Of a DNA stretch of 64,000 bases, positions 16,563 to 26,094 are shown in pieces. The notes beneath the pieces were generated by a model. The model was not told the DNA's origin, ran no database searches, and saw nothing but the letters and a program-made list of their open reading frames with translations. The position numbers and the translations under genes are program-made. Every line of letters begins with the position of its first letter. Position 1 is the stretch's first letter. Source of the stretch: Bacillota bacterium (GTDB lineage: Bacteria > Bacillota > Clostridia > Oscillospirales > Ethanoligenentaceae); contig JAEWAE010000039.1 of assembly GCA_023391835.1 (NCBI GenBank), forward strand, positions 43,661-107,660, read 5' to 3'.

Positions 16563-17462
16563 ATGGATACGGGACGCACGGCCGTGATCGTGCTTAATCA
16601 TGGGGATAATGCCAATGCGCTGCGCTTGACACGCGCTTTGGCGGCGATGCCGGAGGTCGGCTGTGTCTGCGTGGTGGATAACACCGGCCCGGGCGGTCTT
16701 ACCGGCGATGAGGAGCCGCTGCACGGCCCCAAGGCGGTGTTCCTGCACATGCCCAACCTTGGTTATGCATGCTGTAACAACGAAGGGCTGCGGTATCTGG
16801 AACAGCAGTACGGGCCGTTTACACGGTATGCCATTTCCAATACCGACGTGGAGGTGCCGCCCGAGTCTTTCGCCTCGTGCGTCCACTTCCTCGCGGAGCA
16901 CCCGGATTACGCCGTGGCGGCGCCCCATATGTTTCTGCCCGACGGGCGGCCCCATCACCTGACCGGGTGGAAGGAACGGGGCCTTCTGTGCGATGTGGCC
17001 TACAGCTCCGGCCTGCTTTCCCGTCTCATCGGCATGTATCGTGAGACGTACCCGCCGGCCCATTGGCAGACGCCGTTTTCGACCGTCGACTGCGTGGCGG
17101 GTTCGTTTTTCCTCATCGACGGTGACGTGTTCCGCCGGCTCGGCTTTTTTGACGCGCACACGTTTCTCTATTATGAGGAGGACATCCTGGGTTTCCGGCT
17201 CAAACGGCTGGGTTATCGGCTGGCCGTCCTCAATACCTGCCGCTACGTGCATTATGAGAATGTAACGGTGGGCCGGTCGATGAATTTGCTGAAAAAATAC
17301 CGGATTATGCAGCGTAGTCGGCTGTATTTCCACAAACACTATAAGAAGGTAAACGCTGCCGGATATGCCGCACTCTGTGCAGCCACCGGCCTTGGAATAT
17401 TGGAAAAGGCGCTCAAAACCGGATATTACCGGCTCGGAGCAGCCAGAAAAAAGGTGGAATGA
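16563..17462 (+). CDS. Family 2 glycosyltransferase, rhamnosyltransferase-like
   Basis: A 299-residue GT-A transferase of the WcaE/rhamnosyltransferase-like type. Key segments are AVIVLNHGDNANALRL, CVVDNTGPGG, YAISNTDVEVP (metal motif), AGSFFLIDGDVF and the FYYEEDILGFRL-like segment near residue 205. The frame opens at a TTG (16539) inside rfbA, but the ATG at 16563, just past the rfbA stop, is more likely; neither has a strong ribosome site, which suggests coupling to rfbA. Placement between rfbA and rfbD suggests dTDP-rhamnose as donor, by inference. Confidence 0.85.
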   Translation: MDTGRTAVIVLNHGDNANALRLTRALAAMPEVGCVCVVDNTGPGGLTGDEEPLHGPKAVFLHMPNLGYACCNNEGLRYLEQQYGPFTRYAISNTDVEVPPESFASCVHFLAEHPDYAVAAPHMFLPDGRPHHLTGWKERGLLCDVAYSSGLLSRLIGMYRETYPPAHWQTPFSTVDCVAGSFFLIDGDVFRRLGFFDAHTFLYYEEDILGFRLKRLGYRLAVLNTCRYVHYENVTVGRSMNLLKKYRIMQRSRLYFHKHYKKVNAAGYAALCAATGLGILEKALKTGYYRLGAARKKVE

Positions 17463-17465
17463 AGT

Positions 17466-18320
17466 ATGAAAATTCTGATTACCGCCTGCAACGGGCAGCT
17501 GGGAACCGACGCGGTTTCCTATTTTTCCAAAAAGGCAGAGGTCGTCCCCTATAAGGACGTGGAGCTTGACATTACCGACGTCGCCAAAGTCCGTGCGGCC
17601 GTGACGGAAGCAAGGCCCGACGTGGTGCTCAACTGTGCCGCCATCACGAACGTCGACGGCTGCGAGTCCAATCGGGAGCTGGCCTATCGGGTCAACAGCT
17701 TCGGCGCCGAGACCGTGGCCAAGGCCGCGGCGGAGGTGGGTGCGGAGCTTGTGCATATCTCCACCGACTATGTCTTTGCCGGCAACGGCACCATGCCATA
17801 TCGGGAGACTGACCCCACCGACCCGCAGAACGTCTACGGCAGTTCCAAGCTCGAGGGGGAACAGAAAGCCGCCGCGGCCTGCCCGCACACGGCTATTCTG
17901 CGCACGGCGTGGCTTTATGGCCCTCACGGCAATAATTTCGTCAAAACCATGCTCAAGCTGGGGCAGGATCACAACGAGGTGAGTGTCGTCACCGATCAGG
18001 TCGGCAACCCCACCTCCACCTTCGAACTGGTGCGCATGATCGACGCGGTCATCCGCAGCAACAAAACCGGCGTGTTCCACACCACCTGCGAGGGAGTCTG
18101 CTCCTGGAATGAATTCGCTAAGGAAATCTTCCGCCTGGCCGGCATGTCGGTCACGGTCAAGGATGTGACCTCCCAGCAGTATGTGCGCAAGGCCCACCGG
18201 CCTTCATACTCGGTCCTTTCCAAGGAAAAGCTCTGGAAAGAATGCGACTACCGTCCGGCCCCATGGCAGCAGGCCCTGCAGGAGTATTTCGATTACATGG
18301 CGGGGAAGATCGACTTCTGA
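17466..18320 (+). CDS. rfbD: dTDP-4-dehydrorhamnose reductase
   Basis: A 284-residue SDR enzyme catalysing the last step to dTDP-L-rhamnose. The motifs ITACNGQLGTDAV, AAITNVDGCE, STDYVFAG and catalytic YGSSK (about 120) are present. The ribosome site AAGGTGGAATGAAGT overlaps the end of the preceding gene, with only three bases between stop and start. The family length is normal. Order in this operon is A-GT-D-C-B. Confidence 0.96.
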   Translation: MKILITACNGQLGTDAVSYFSKKAEVVPYKDVELDITDVAKVRAAVTEARPDVVLNCAAITNVDGCESNRELAYRVNSFGAETVAKAAAEVGAELVHISTDYVFAGNGTMPYRETDPTDPQNVYGSSKLEGEQKAAAACPHTAILRTAWLYGPHGNNFVKTMLKLGQDHNEVSVVTDQVGNPTSTFELVRMIDAVIRSNKTGVFHTTCEGVCSWNEFAKEIFRLAGMSVTVKDVTSQQYVRKAHRPSYSVLSKEKLWKECDYRPAPWQQALQEYFDYMAGKIDF

Positions 18321-18376
18321 TATTCCCAATTGATTCAAAATTCCGACCGATCATTCGAAAATGGAGGTATCGTAAT

Positions 18377-18928
18377 ATGAAAGTGACAAAAACGGAATTG
18401 GAAGGCGTTTTGGTCGTGGAGCCGCAGGTTTTCGGCGACAACCGAGGCTGGTTTACCGAAACGTACACGCAGAATAAATTCGAACAGGCCGGCATCGACA
18501 CGGTTTTTGTGCAGGATAATCAGTCCTACAGCGCCCAGAAGGGTACGCTGCGTGGGCTGCATTTTCAGAATGCACCCCATGCCCAGACCAAGCTCCTGCG
18601 CTGCACCCGCGGCCGCATCATGGATGTGGCGGTGGATATCCGCAAGGGCTCGCCCCAATTCGGCAAGTGGGTGGCGGTGGAGCTTACGGCGGAAAACCAT
18701 AAGCAGCTTTATATCCCGAAAGGTTTCGCCCACGGGTTTGTGACTCTCACCGACGATGTGGAAGTGCAGTATAAGGTGGACGACTATTACGCCCCCGACT
18801 GCGACCGGAGTATCCGCTTCGACGATCCCGCCATTGGCGTGGAGTGGAACTGTGAGAATCCCGTGCTTTCCGCGAAGGATCTCAAGGCTCCGCTGCTGCG
18901 AGACAGCGACTGTAACTTTGTCTATTGA
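18377..18928 (+). CDS. rfbC: dTDP-4-dehydrorhamnose 3,5-epimerase
   Basis: A 183-residue cupin-fold RmlC. The active-site LRGLHFQNAPHAQTKLL (about 58-74, catalytic histidine) and the later IPKGFAHGFVTL are conserved. The ATG at 18377 is preceded by GGAGGTATCGTAAT; the longer open frame from 18242 lies inside rfbD and is not used. It acts between RmlB and RmlD. Confidence 0.96.
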   Translation: MKVTKTELEGVLVVEPQVFGDNRGWFTETYTQNKFEQAGIDTVFVQDNQSYSAQKGTLRGLHFQNAPHAQTKLLRCTRGRIMDVAVDIRKGSPQFGKWVAVELTAENHKQLYIPKGFAHGFVTLTDDVEVQYKVDDYYAPDCDRSIRFDDPAIGVEWNCENPVLSAKDLKAPLLRDSDCNFVY

Positions 18929-18982
18929 CGAAAGTTTCCGCGGCCAGTCAATCATCGACTCTGTGACAAGGGAGAACGATTT

Positions 18983-20002
18983 ATGAAAATGATCGTCACC
19001 GGCGGCGCCGGCTTCATCGGTTCCAATTTCGTCTATTATATGCTGGAAAAGCACCCGGATTACGACATCGTGTGTCTGGATCTGCTCACCTATGCGGGCA
19101 ACCTGCATACGCTGGAGGACGCGCTCAAAAACCCGAAGTTCAAATTCGTCCGGGCTGATATTGCCGACCGCAAGGCCGTCTTTGACCTGTTTGAGGCCGA
19201 AAAGCCGGATGTGATCGTCAACTTTGCGGCCGAATCCCACGTCGACCGCTCCATCGAAAACCCGGGCATTTTTCTCCAGACCAATATCCTTGGCACTTCG
19301 GTGCTGATGGATGCCTGCCGTAAATTCGGCATCAAGCGGTTCCATCAGGTTTCCACCGACGAAGTCTACGGCGATCTGCCGCTGGACCGGCCGGACCTTA
19401 TGTTCACCGAAGAAACCCCGCTGCATACGTCTTCGCCCTATTCGGCTTCCAAGGCCAGCGCCGATCTGCTGGTGATGGCCTATCATCGCACCTTCGGGCT
19501 GCCGGTGACCATCTCCCGCTGCTCCAACAACTATGGCCCCTACCAGTTCCCCGAGAAGCTCATCCCGCTGCTCGTTTCCCGTGCGCTCGCCGACGAGAGC
19601 CTGCCGATTTACGGTACGGGGCTGAATGTGCGCGACTGGCTTTATGTGACCGATCACTGTGCGGCCATCGACCTGATCCTGCAGAAGGGCCGGGAAGGGG
19701 AGGTCTATAACATCGGCGGCCACAACGAGCGCACCAATCTCGATGTGGTCAAGGCGGTGCTCCATGTGCTGCACAAGCCCGAGAGCCTCATCACCTATGT
19801 GCGCGACCGTCCGGGTCATGACCGGCGCTATGCCATCAATCCGGAAAAAACTGAGCGGGAGCTCGGATGGCAGCCCACCTATCGTTTTGACGAGGGCATT
19901 GGCGTGACCGTCGACTGGTATCTCACCCACAAGGATTGGTGGGAAGAGATTGTCTCCGGCGATTATCAGAAATATTATGAAAAAATGTACGGCAATCGGT
20001 GA
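18983..20002 (+). CDS. rfbB: dTDP-glucose 4,6-dehydratase
   Basis: A 339-residue SDR enzyme forming dTDP-4-keto-6-deoxyglucose. It carries VTGGAGFIGSNFVYY, AAESHVDRSIE, STDEVYGDL and catalytic YSASKASAD (about 152). The ribosome site AGGGAGAACGATTT precedes the ATG. It completes the rml set and is followed by the ABC exporter. Confidence 0.97.
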   Translation: MKMIVTGGAGFIGSNFVYYMLEKHPDYDIVCLDLLTYAGNLHTLEDALKNPKFKFVRADIADRKAVFDLFEAEKPDVIVNFAAESHVDRSIENPGIFLQTNILGTSVLMDACRKFGIKRFHQVSTDEVYGDLPLDRPDLMFTEETPLHTSSPYSASKASADLLVMAYHRTFGLPVTISRCSNNYGPYQFPEKLIPLLVSRALADESLPIYGTGLNVRDWLYVTDHCAAIDLILQKGREGEVYNIGGHNERTNLDVVKAVLHVLHKPESLITYVRDRPGHDRRYAINPEKTERELGWQPTYRFDEGIGVTVDWYLTHKDWWEEIVSGDYQKYYEKMYGNR

Positions 20003-20080
20003 GGACGGCATGCCGTGCAAATCAGGAATCCGGCCGCAGCGGCCGGTCTGGGGAAATGGGGCGGATTGCGATTGGGCCTG

Positions 20081-20899
20081 ATGAACAGTCTGAAAGTCTT
20101 TAAAAAATATTCCTATCTGCTGCGGCAGCTGGTGTCGCGGGATTTTAAAGTTAAGTACAAGCGCTCTGTGCTGGGCGTGCTCTGGAGCGTTCTCAACCCG
20201 CTTCTGACCATGGGCATTCTTTATGTAGTGTTTACGACCTTTTTCAATATGAGGTCGTCGGGTTCTATCAAAAACTATGCAGTCTACTTGCTTTCCGGCA
20301 TTGTGCTGTGGAACTATTTCGCCGAGGCCACAAATTTGTCGTTAGGTGCGGTGGTGGGCAATTTTAACCTCATTACCAAGGTCTACATGCCCAAATATAT
20401 TTTTCCGCTTTCCAAGGTGCTGTCGTCGGCATTGAACCTGCTGTTTTCGCTGGTGGCGCTGTATCTGATCGTAGCGGTGCAGGTGGCGATGGGGTTGCTG
20501 CCTTTTGGGTGGACCAATCTGCTGTTGCCCTATGATCTGGTGATGCTCACGGTGTTCGCCATCGGTATGGGGCTTGTGCTTTCGACCATTACGGTGTTTT
20601 TCCGTGATATGTATTATATCTGGGGTGTTGTGCTGACGGCATGGATGTATTTTACGCCCATTATGTATTCTTTCGACCTTGTGGAAAACAGCAAACTTTG
20701 GTATGCCCACAAGGTTATGGTGCTTATGAAATGCAATCCGATGTATCAGTATGTCAATTTTGCGCGGGTCATCCTGCTCAATAATCAGGTGCCCACGGCG
20801 GGGCAGTTTCTGCTGACCTTCCTGTGTTCCGTTCTGATGCTGGTGATTGGCCTTCTGTTTTTCCGCCGTGAGCAGGATAAGTTCATTTACTACATTTAG
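20081..20899 (+). CDS. Polysaccharide ABC exporter, permease (Wzm/TagG type)
   Basis: A 272-residue ABC-2-type permease with six hydrophobic segments. It pairs with the next gene to move lipid-linked polysaccharide across the membrane. The N-terminal amphipathic segment YSYLLRQLVSRDFKVKYKRSV and LGVLWSVLNPLL are family hallmarks. A GTG at 20015 gives a longer frame, but the ATG at 20081 matches the family start. It lies 14 bases before the ATPase gene. Confidence 0.9.
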   Translation: MNSLKVFKKYSYLLRQLVSRDFKVKYKRSVLGVLWSVLNPLLTMGILYVVFTTFFNMRSSGSIKNYAVYLLSGIVLWNYFAEATNLSLGAVVGNFNLITKVYMPKYIFPLSKVLSSALNLLFSLVALYLIVAVQVAMGLLPFGWTNLLLPYDLVMLTVFAIGMGLVLSTITVFFRDMYYIWGVVLTAWMYFTPIMYSFDLVENSKLWYAHKVMVLMKCNPMYQYVNFARVILLNNQVPTAGQFLLTFLCSVLMLVIGLLFFRREQDKFIYYI

Positions 20900-20913
20900 C
20901 GGGGGGCTCTGCC

Positions 20914-21654
20914 TTGATAAAAGTCGATCACGTGTCGATGAAATTTAACCTTGGCAGCGACAAGGTCAACACGCTCAAAGAGTTTGTCATTAAGAAAGTC
21001 AAGGGGCAACTCAAGAGCGAGGAGTTCTGGGCGCTGCACGATGTGTCGTTCGAGGTGCACCCCGGCGAAGTGCTGGGTCTTGTGGGCACCAATGGCGCGG
21101 GAAAAAGTACACTGCTGAAAATTGTGGCGGGTGTGCTTAAACCGACCATCGGCACCGTTTCGTGTGTCGGCTCGATTGCCCCGATGATCGAGCTTGGTGC
21201 TGGTTTTGATATGGAACTGACCGCGCGAGAAAATGTCTTTCTCAACGGGGCCATACTGGGCTACAGCAAAGAATTTTTGGAAGCCAAATACGACGAAATC
21301 GTGGATTTTGCCGAGTTGAAGGATTTCATGCATGTGCCCGTCCGGAACTTTTCTTCCGGCATGGTGGCGCGGCTGGCCTTTTCCATTGCCACGATAGTGC
21401 GCCCGCAGATTCTGCTGGTGGATGAGATCCTTTCAGTGGGCGATCCGCCTTTTCAACACAAGAGTGAGCAGAAGATGATGAGCATGATCCACGGCGGGGC
21501 AACCGTCATGTTTGTGTCCCATTCCATGGACCAGATTCAGAAAATCTGTTCCAAACTGTTGTGGATCGATCACGGGTATCCTAAGATGCTCGGCGATGTC
21601 GGCAGTGTGCTTAAAGAATACAGTGAGTTCTGCCACTTTTCTCTCAATGGCTGA
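20914..21654 (+). CDS. Polysaccharide ABC exporter, ATPase (Wzt/TagH type, short form)
   Basis: A 246-residue ABC ATPase starting at TTG behind GGGGGGCTCTGCC. Walker A is GTNGAGKST (about 63), the signature is FSSGMVARLAFS (about 148) and Walker B is ILLVDEILSVGD. It ends right after the nucleotide-binding domain, so the C-terminal carbohydrate-binding domain that selects capped chains in some Wzt proteins is missing. Export is therefore likely independent of a terminal cap, as inferred from known systems. Confidence 0.92.
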   Translation: MIKVDHVSMKFNLGSDKVNTLKEFVIKKVKGQLKSEEFWALHDVSFEVHPGEVLGLVGTNGAGKSTLLKIVAGVLKPTIGTVSCVGSIAPMIELGAGFDMELTARENVFLNGAILGYSKEFLEAKYDEIVDFAELKDFMHVPVRNFSSGMVARLAFSIATIVRPQILLVDEILSVGDPPFQHKSEQKMMSMIHGGATVMFVSHSMDQIQKICSKLLWIDHGYPKMLGDVGSVLKEYSEFCHFSLNG

Positions 21655-21730
21655 TGGTATGGGTCGCGGACCCGTCTCGAAATCCCCATGTGCGACATTT
21701 CAAGACTGTTTAACACAAAGGAGCATCGAT

Positions 21731-24379
21731 ATGCAGGAAGATCCCACTATATCCATTGTGATCGTCAACTATAACGGCCGACGGCATCTGCCGGAATGCC
21801 TCAAAACTATCATGCGGATGAATTACCCAAAGGATAAACTGGAAGTTGTCGTTGTGGATAATGGCTCTACCGACGGCTCGGTCGAATATCTGGAAAGTCG
21901 GTGGAAATCCGTTCGCCTGCTCAAAAACAGTTCCAATGAAGGCTTCGCCGGCCCCAGTGACGATGGTGCGGCGGCGGCCACCGGTGAATATGTGGTCTTC
22001 CTCAACAACGATATGCGCGTGGATCGCAATTGGCTGCGCGAAATGCTGGCAACGGCGGAACGTACGAACGCCGATTGCGTCGGTTCTACCATTCTTAACT
22101 GGGATGGCAGTAAAATTGACTTTATCGGTGGCGGTATCACTTTTTACGGTCGTGGGCATCAGTATCACTACAACGAGCCGGCAGCCCGTGTGGAAGAATT
22201 GGCCGGTAACGACCCGGAAATCATGTTTGCCTGCGGCGGAGCCATGTTGATCAAGCGAGATGTGTTCAACGGCACCGGTGGTTTTGATCGGGATTACTTC
22301 GCCTATTTTGAAGATGTCGATTTCGGCTGGCGGCTGTGGGCCGAGGGCTACAGGGCAGTGCTTTCCACTAAGTCGATTGTCTATCACAAGCATAATAGCA
22401 CATCCAAGACTATGCCCAAAGAACGTCTGGATGTGCTGTATCTGCGTAACAAATTGTCCACCTCCTTTAAAAACATGAGCGACACCATGCTCCAGAAACT
22501 TTTCTGGCCGTCGCTGATGTTTGATATGCGGCAGGCTTTCTTGGCGAGCGGTATTGACGCCTATGAATTCAACATGCAGAATCCGGATGTTTCGGATTCC
22601 TCCAGTCTGCGCGTCAATCGGGCGGCTGCAGCCAAATTTGTGGCGATCAATGAGTTCCTGACCCGACTCCCCAAACTAAAGGAGCAACGGCAGGAAATTC
22701 AGTCACGGTTGCGCATCAGCGATGAAAAAGTCCGGACTTTTTTCGAAGAAGCGTATGTGGTGTTTCCCAGCGATACCGCCGAGTTGGTCAATTATGAATA
22801 TGATCTGGTCAAGACTTTTGATATAGACCACACCATAGGTCAGGAATTCCGCCTGCGGGTACTCCTTATTTCCAACGATCGTGTCGGTGAAAAAATGGCC
22901 GGCCCCGGCATTCGCTATTGGGAAATTGCCAAAAGTCTCGTAAATACAGGCAAATTCGACGTTTATCTCGCTTGCCCGGATGAATGTGGCGTTACGTATC
23001 CCGGTATTCATACCGTGTCATATACGATGACGGATAATCAGAGCCTTTGTGACGTTGCTACCAAGTCGCATGTGATCATGGTCCAGGGTTTTGTGCTTGA
23101 CACAATCCCCAAGCTGCGGCCGATTACCGAAAAGAAATTCGTGATCGTGGATATTTACGATCCTTTCATGATCGAAAATATCGAAGTCTTTAAAGATAAA
23201 GATCGCGGATTTCGTAATAAGCGGCATCAGGAGGCGTTGACTTCCCTCAAGTATCAGCTCCAGTTGGGTGATTTTTTTGTATGCGCCAACGAGAAGCAGC
23301 GCGATTACTGGATCGGCATGCTATCGGCATTCAATCGTGTCACGCCTGGTCTCTATGACGTGGATCGTGCAGGGGACCGCTTGGTGGAAATCGTACCTTT
23401 TGGTATTTCCGATATGGCGCCGGAGCACCGCAAAAATGTGCTGAAAGGTGTTTGGCCGGGTATTCGCGCTACCGACAAAGTGCTCATCTGGGGCGGCGGC
23501 GTGTGGAACTGGTTTGACCCGCTTACGCTCATCCGGGCCATTCACCGCATTTCGCAGACCCGCGACGACGTTAAGCTGTTTTTCATGGGTGTGCGTCATC
23601 CCAACCCCGCGGTGCCGCAGATGAAGATGCTCGCCGAAGCGGTGGAGCTGGCTAAAAAGCTGGACGTATACGACAAATTTGTCTTTTTCAACTATGGTTG
23701 GGTGGATTACAATGACCGGCAGAACTATCTGATGGAGGCGGACATCGGCGTCAGCTGCCATTTCAAAACGCTCGAGACACGTTTCTCGTTCCGCACCCGT
23801 ATCCTAGATTATCTTTGGGCGGATCTGCCAATTATCTGCACCAAGGGTGACTATTTTGCTCAGATGGTGGAACACGAAAAACTTGGCCGGGTCGTGGATT
23901 TTAAGGATGATGAAGGATTGGCGGCGGCTATTACGAGCCTGCTTGATGATACAGATTACTTTGCGGAATGTCGCCGCAACGTGGCCAAAGTGGCTGAAAC
24001 CTATAAATGGAGCCGCATTACCAAGCCCATCATTGAATACTGCAAAAATCCGGTACAGCTTGGCATGAGGCACTTGGATTACGGGGCCAAGGAATCAACC
24101 GATGAACGTCCGGTATCATCGGAGATGTCCGGGCATACTCCGGCCCGTCTCAACCTGAGCGGCGGCGGCTCGGTACGCGATAAGATCACCGACGTGCAGG
24201 CCCGACAGGATGGTATGGATCGAGAGCTCCGTCGTATGCGGCGGCAGAATGACCGAATCTACGACATCGCGCTGGAGCTTCAGGTCTGGTCCTATATGAT
24301 GAACGACCGCTTCAATAAGGTTAAGCGGGCGTTCAACCCGTTCCGCGGTCTTATTCGTCGTCTCCGTCATGGCAGATGA
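21731..24379 (+). CDS. Large two-domain glycosyltransferase (GT2 plus GT4-like)
   Basis: An 882-residue fusion. Residues 1-300 form a GT2 domain: ISIVIVNYNGRRHLPEC, VVVDNGSTDGS, FLNNDMRVDRNW and YFEDVDFGWRLWAEGY, like rhamnosyltransferases. Residues about 370-790 form a GT-B, GT4-like domain with RVGEKMAGPGIRYWEIA and a glycine-rich WGGGVWNWFDPL. The last 80 residues are charged and probably coiled-coil (about 810-850). The ATG at 21731 has the ribosome site AAAGGAG, 7 bases away. Two transfer steps in one polypeptide probably build a repeating disaccharide or the adaptor; this is inference. Confidence 0.85.
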   Translation: MQEDPTISIVIVNYNGRRHLPECLKTIMRMNYPKDKLEVVVVDNGSTDGSVEYLESRWKSVRLLKNSSNEGFAGPSDDGAAAATGEYVVFLNNDMRVDRNWLREMLATAERTNADCVGSTILNWDGSKIDFIGGGITFYGRGHQYHYNEPAARVEELAGNDPEIMFACGGAMLIKRDVFNGTGGFDRDYFAYFEDVDFGWRLWAEGYRAVLSTKSIVYHKHNSTSKTMPKERLDVLYLRNKLSTSFKNMSDTMLQKLFWPSLMFDMRQAFLASGIDAYEFNMQNPDVSDSSSLRVNRAAAAKFVAINEFLTRLPKLKEQRQEIQSRLRISDEKVRTFFEEAYVVFPSDTAELVNYEYDLVKTFDIDHTIGQEFRLRVLLISNDRVGEKMAGPGIRYWEIAKSLVNTGKFDVYLACPDECGVTYPGIHTVSYTMTDNQSLCDVATKSHVIMVQGFVLDTIPKLRPITEKKFVIVDIYDPFMIENIEVFKDKDRGFRNKRHQEALTSLKYQLQLGDFFVCANEKQRDYWIGMLSAFNRVTPGLYDVDRAGDRLVEIVPFGISDMAPEHRKNVLKGVWPGIRATDKVLIWGGGVWNWFDPLTLIRAIHRISQTRDDVKLFFMGVRHPNPAVPQMKMLAEAVELAKKLDVYDKFVFFNYGWVDYNDRQNYLMEADIGVSCHFKTLETRFSFRTRILDYLWADLPIICTKGDYFAQMVEHEKLGRVVDFKDDEGLAAAITSLLDDTDYFAECRRNVAKVAETYKWSRITKPIIEYCKNPVQLGMRHLDYGAKESTDERPVSSEMSGHTPARLNLSGGGSVRDKITDVQARQDGMDRELRRMRRQNDRIYDIALELQVWSYMMNDRFNKVKRAFNPFRGLIRRLRHGR

Positions 24380-24424
24380 GCCGTCGGTATTTATCTTTTG
24401 TCTATTGGTATGGGAGGGCTGTTT

Positions 24425-25705
24425 TTGGGACTCGCACATAAACTGAAAACCGCCCGAGACGTGCTCAGCCGATATGGTGTGAGCGAAGTATTTCAACTGC
24501 TTGTGCGCAACGTAACGCGGGTCGGTCGGCGCGTGATATGCCGGTCGGGCAGTCAACTGGGGCGGTTGCGGCGCCGTGTGTTTCCGCCCATGCGGCACGG
24601 GCGCTTACGAATTTTGTACGTAGGTTCCCGCTTTGAGATCGAGAATGGGGAAACGGCCCGTTATCGGATCGACAACCTGCGTCAGGCATTGACCGATCGG
24701 TGCGATACCCGCTTTGAGATCGCCGAAAATGGGATCGACCGGGACCGTGCGCTGCTGAGATGGGCCGATATCATTGTGCTCATGCGCACCCGGTGGTCGG
24801 AGCCTGTCGCACACATTCTCGATAAGGCGAAGGCTACCCGCATCCCGGTGGTGTTTGACGTGGACGATCTCCTTTTCAGCGTTAAATATGCCGATCTTTT
24901 CTGCAGGGTGCTCAACGATATGAGCACAGAGACTCTCCGCACATTCCGCTCGGAGTTTTCGGATTTTGCCCGGGTATTCGCCTGCACCGCCTTTTCCACC
25001 GCCAGCACGGAATTTATCGCGGAGCGGATGCGCCAGGAGGGGAAAGAAGCTTTTGTAATCCCTAACGGTTTCAACCGTACCCAGCAGCGCATCGCACAGC
25101 GGGCGCTGAAACGGCCCCGCCCTGCCGGCGTGCGATATATCGTCTATATGAGTGGCACACGCACCCATGACCGCGACCTTCAGCAGGCCATTCCCGCTCT
25201 GACCCGGGTGGTGCAGGAATATCCCGACGTGCGGTTCCGTCTCATCGGGTATGCGGATGAGACGCTGCTGCCGCCGGCGCTGGCCGCCAAGACCGATACC
25301 GTGCCTTTCATGAGCTGGAAAAAGCTCATACGGTTTGCGGCAGAAAATACGATCAACATCGCGCCGCTGGAGGTCGCCAATCCCTTCTGCCATGCCAAAA
25401 GCGAGCTGAAATACTTTGAGGCCGCGATTGCCGGCGTGCCCACCGTGGCATCCCCCACCGATACCTTCCGCCGCTGTATTGACAGCGGCGTCAACGGCCT
25501 GCTGGCCGACGGCGAGGAAGAGTGGTACACTGCCTTCCATACGCTGCTCGACGACCCTGCGCGCTATGCCGCCATCCGGGGTGAAGCCATGAGGCGGGCC
25601 CAAGCGGAGTATTCCCCCCGCGCAGTGGCCGAAAAGGCTCTGGCGGCTTACCGGACCATCCTTCGCTGTGCCTCCGCGAAAGATTCCGCTTCCGCAGAGA
25701 AGTAA
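24425..25705 (+). CDS. Family 4-like glycosyltransferase
   Basis: A 426-residue GT-B transferase, last gene of the polysaccharide operon. The TTG at 24425 is chosen because GGGAGGG lies six bases before it; an upstream TTG at 24398 is in frame but unsupported. Recognisable parts are VVFDVDDLLFSVKYADLF (about 143), YIVYMSGTRTHDRDLQQ (donor-domain entry) and NIAPLEVANPFCHAKSELKYFEA, the GT4 donor-binding region with its conserved glutamate. The C-terminus is typical (EYSPRAVAEKALAAY). Substrate is unknown. Confidence 0.82.
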   Translation: MGLAHKLKTARDVLSRYGVSEVFQLLVRNVTRVGRRVICRSGSQLGRLRRRVFPPMRHGRLRILYVGSRFEIENGETARYRIDNLRQALTDRCDTRFEIAENGIDRDRALLRWADIIVLMRTRWSEPVAHILDKAKATRIPVVFDVDDLLFSVKYADLFCRVLNDMSTETLRTFRSEFSDFARVFACTAFSTASTEFIAERMRQEGKEAFVIPNGFNRTQQRIAQRALKRPRPAGVRYIVYMSGTRTHDRDLQQAIPALTRVVQEYPDVRFRLIGYADETLLPPALAAKTDTVPFMSWKKLIRFAAENTINIAPLEVANPFCHAKSELKYFEAAIAGVPTVASPTDTFRRCIDSGVNGLLADGEEEWYTAFHTLLDDPARYAAIRGEAMRRAQAEYSPRAVAEKALAAYRTILRCASAKDSASAEK

Positions 25706-25724
25706 ATTTTTTGTGCCCCTACAC

Positions 25725-25753
25725 TTGCTATTTTCGACTCAAACTGATATAAT
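25725..25753 (+). promoter_or_regulatory. Promoter of the pyrB leader
   Basis: TTGCTA (25725-25730), 17-base spacer, TATAAT (25748-25753). It opens a roughly 340-base leader ahead of pyrB that contains a short open frame and an intrinsic terminator. Confidence 0.7.
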
Positions 25754-25797
25754 ACGAATAATTTAGGCATTTTGAGGCAGGGGAGGAATGGGCGGCG

Positions 25798-26016
25798 ATG
25801 GCGGAAAAAAGTCGGCTTTGTCTGTGTGAAACCTGCGGCGACTACATTTCGGCTTCGGGCGTTCGTACTCGCGTTTTCGATTTTACCGTCGCTTTTGTTC
25901 TCCGTTCCTTCTCCTCTGAAAATGGAAACCCGACGATTTCCCGTCGTGCATCCGGTATCCCCGTCCTTTCGGACGGGGATTTTTTCTGCCGCGGGCGCTT
26001 GCTTTTCCGGGCCTGA
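25798..26016 (+). CDS. Candidate pyrB leader peptide spanning an attenuator
   Basis: A 72-codon open frame starting at an ATG that follows GGGGAGGAATGGGCGGCG. It runs through a pyrimidine-rich stretch (about 25880-25918) that encodes several phenylalanines and serines, and continues across the terminator hairpin at 25957-25985. I recognise no protein family. The layout (promoter, short open frame with a U-rich region, frame crossing the terminator, then pyrB) is that of the E. coli pyrL-pyrBI leader. In that system UTP shortage slows polymerase, and the following ribosome prevents terminator formation. Function is inferred from layout; the frame could also be chance. Confidence 0.35.
   Translation: MAEKSRLCLCETCGDYISASGVRTRVFDFTVAFVLRSFSSENGNPTISRRASGIPVLSDGDFFCRGRLLFRA
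25957..25985 (+). terminator. Intrinsic terminator / attenuator upstream of pyrB
   Basis: A perfect 10-base stem (ATCCCCGTCC and GGACGGGGAT) with a TTTC loop followed by TTTTT. It lies about 110 bases before pyrB and about 200 bases past the promoter, so full-length pyrB message requires readthrough. No PyrR-type binding motif was noticed. Confidence 0.85.
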
Positions 26017-26094
26017 ATTGTTAAAATATCAATAATTGCGTTGCCCCCCGGCTGTCGAAGCCACGGGCGCATGGGCAAAAAGGAGCTGCGGCAT

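Noticed and set aside
16284..20020. Long minus-strand frames opposite the rfb genes
   Set aside because: Same GC-driven shadow effect; the plus-strand rfb genes are certain.
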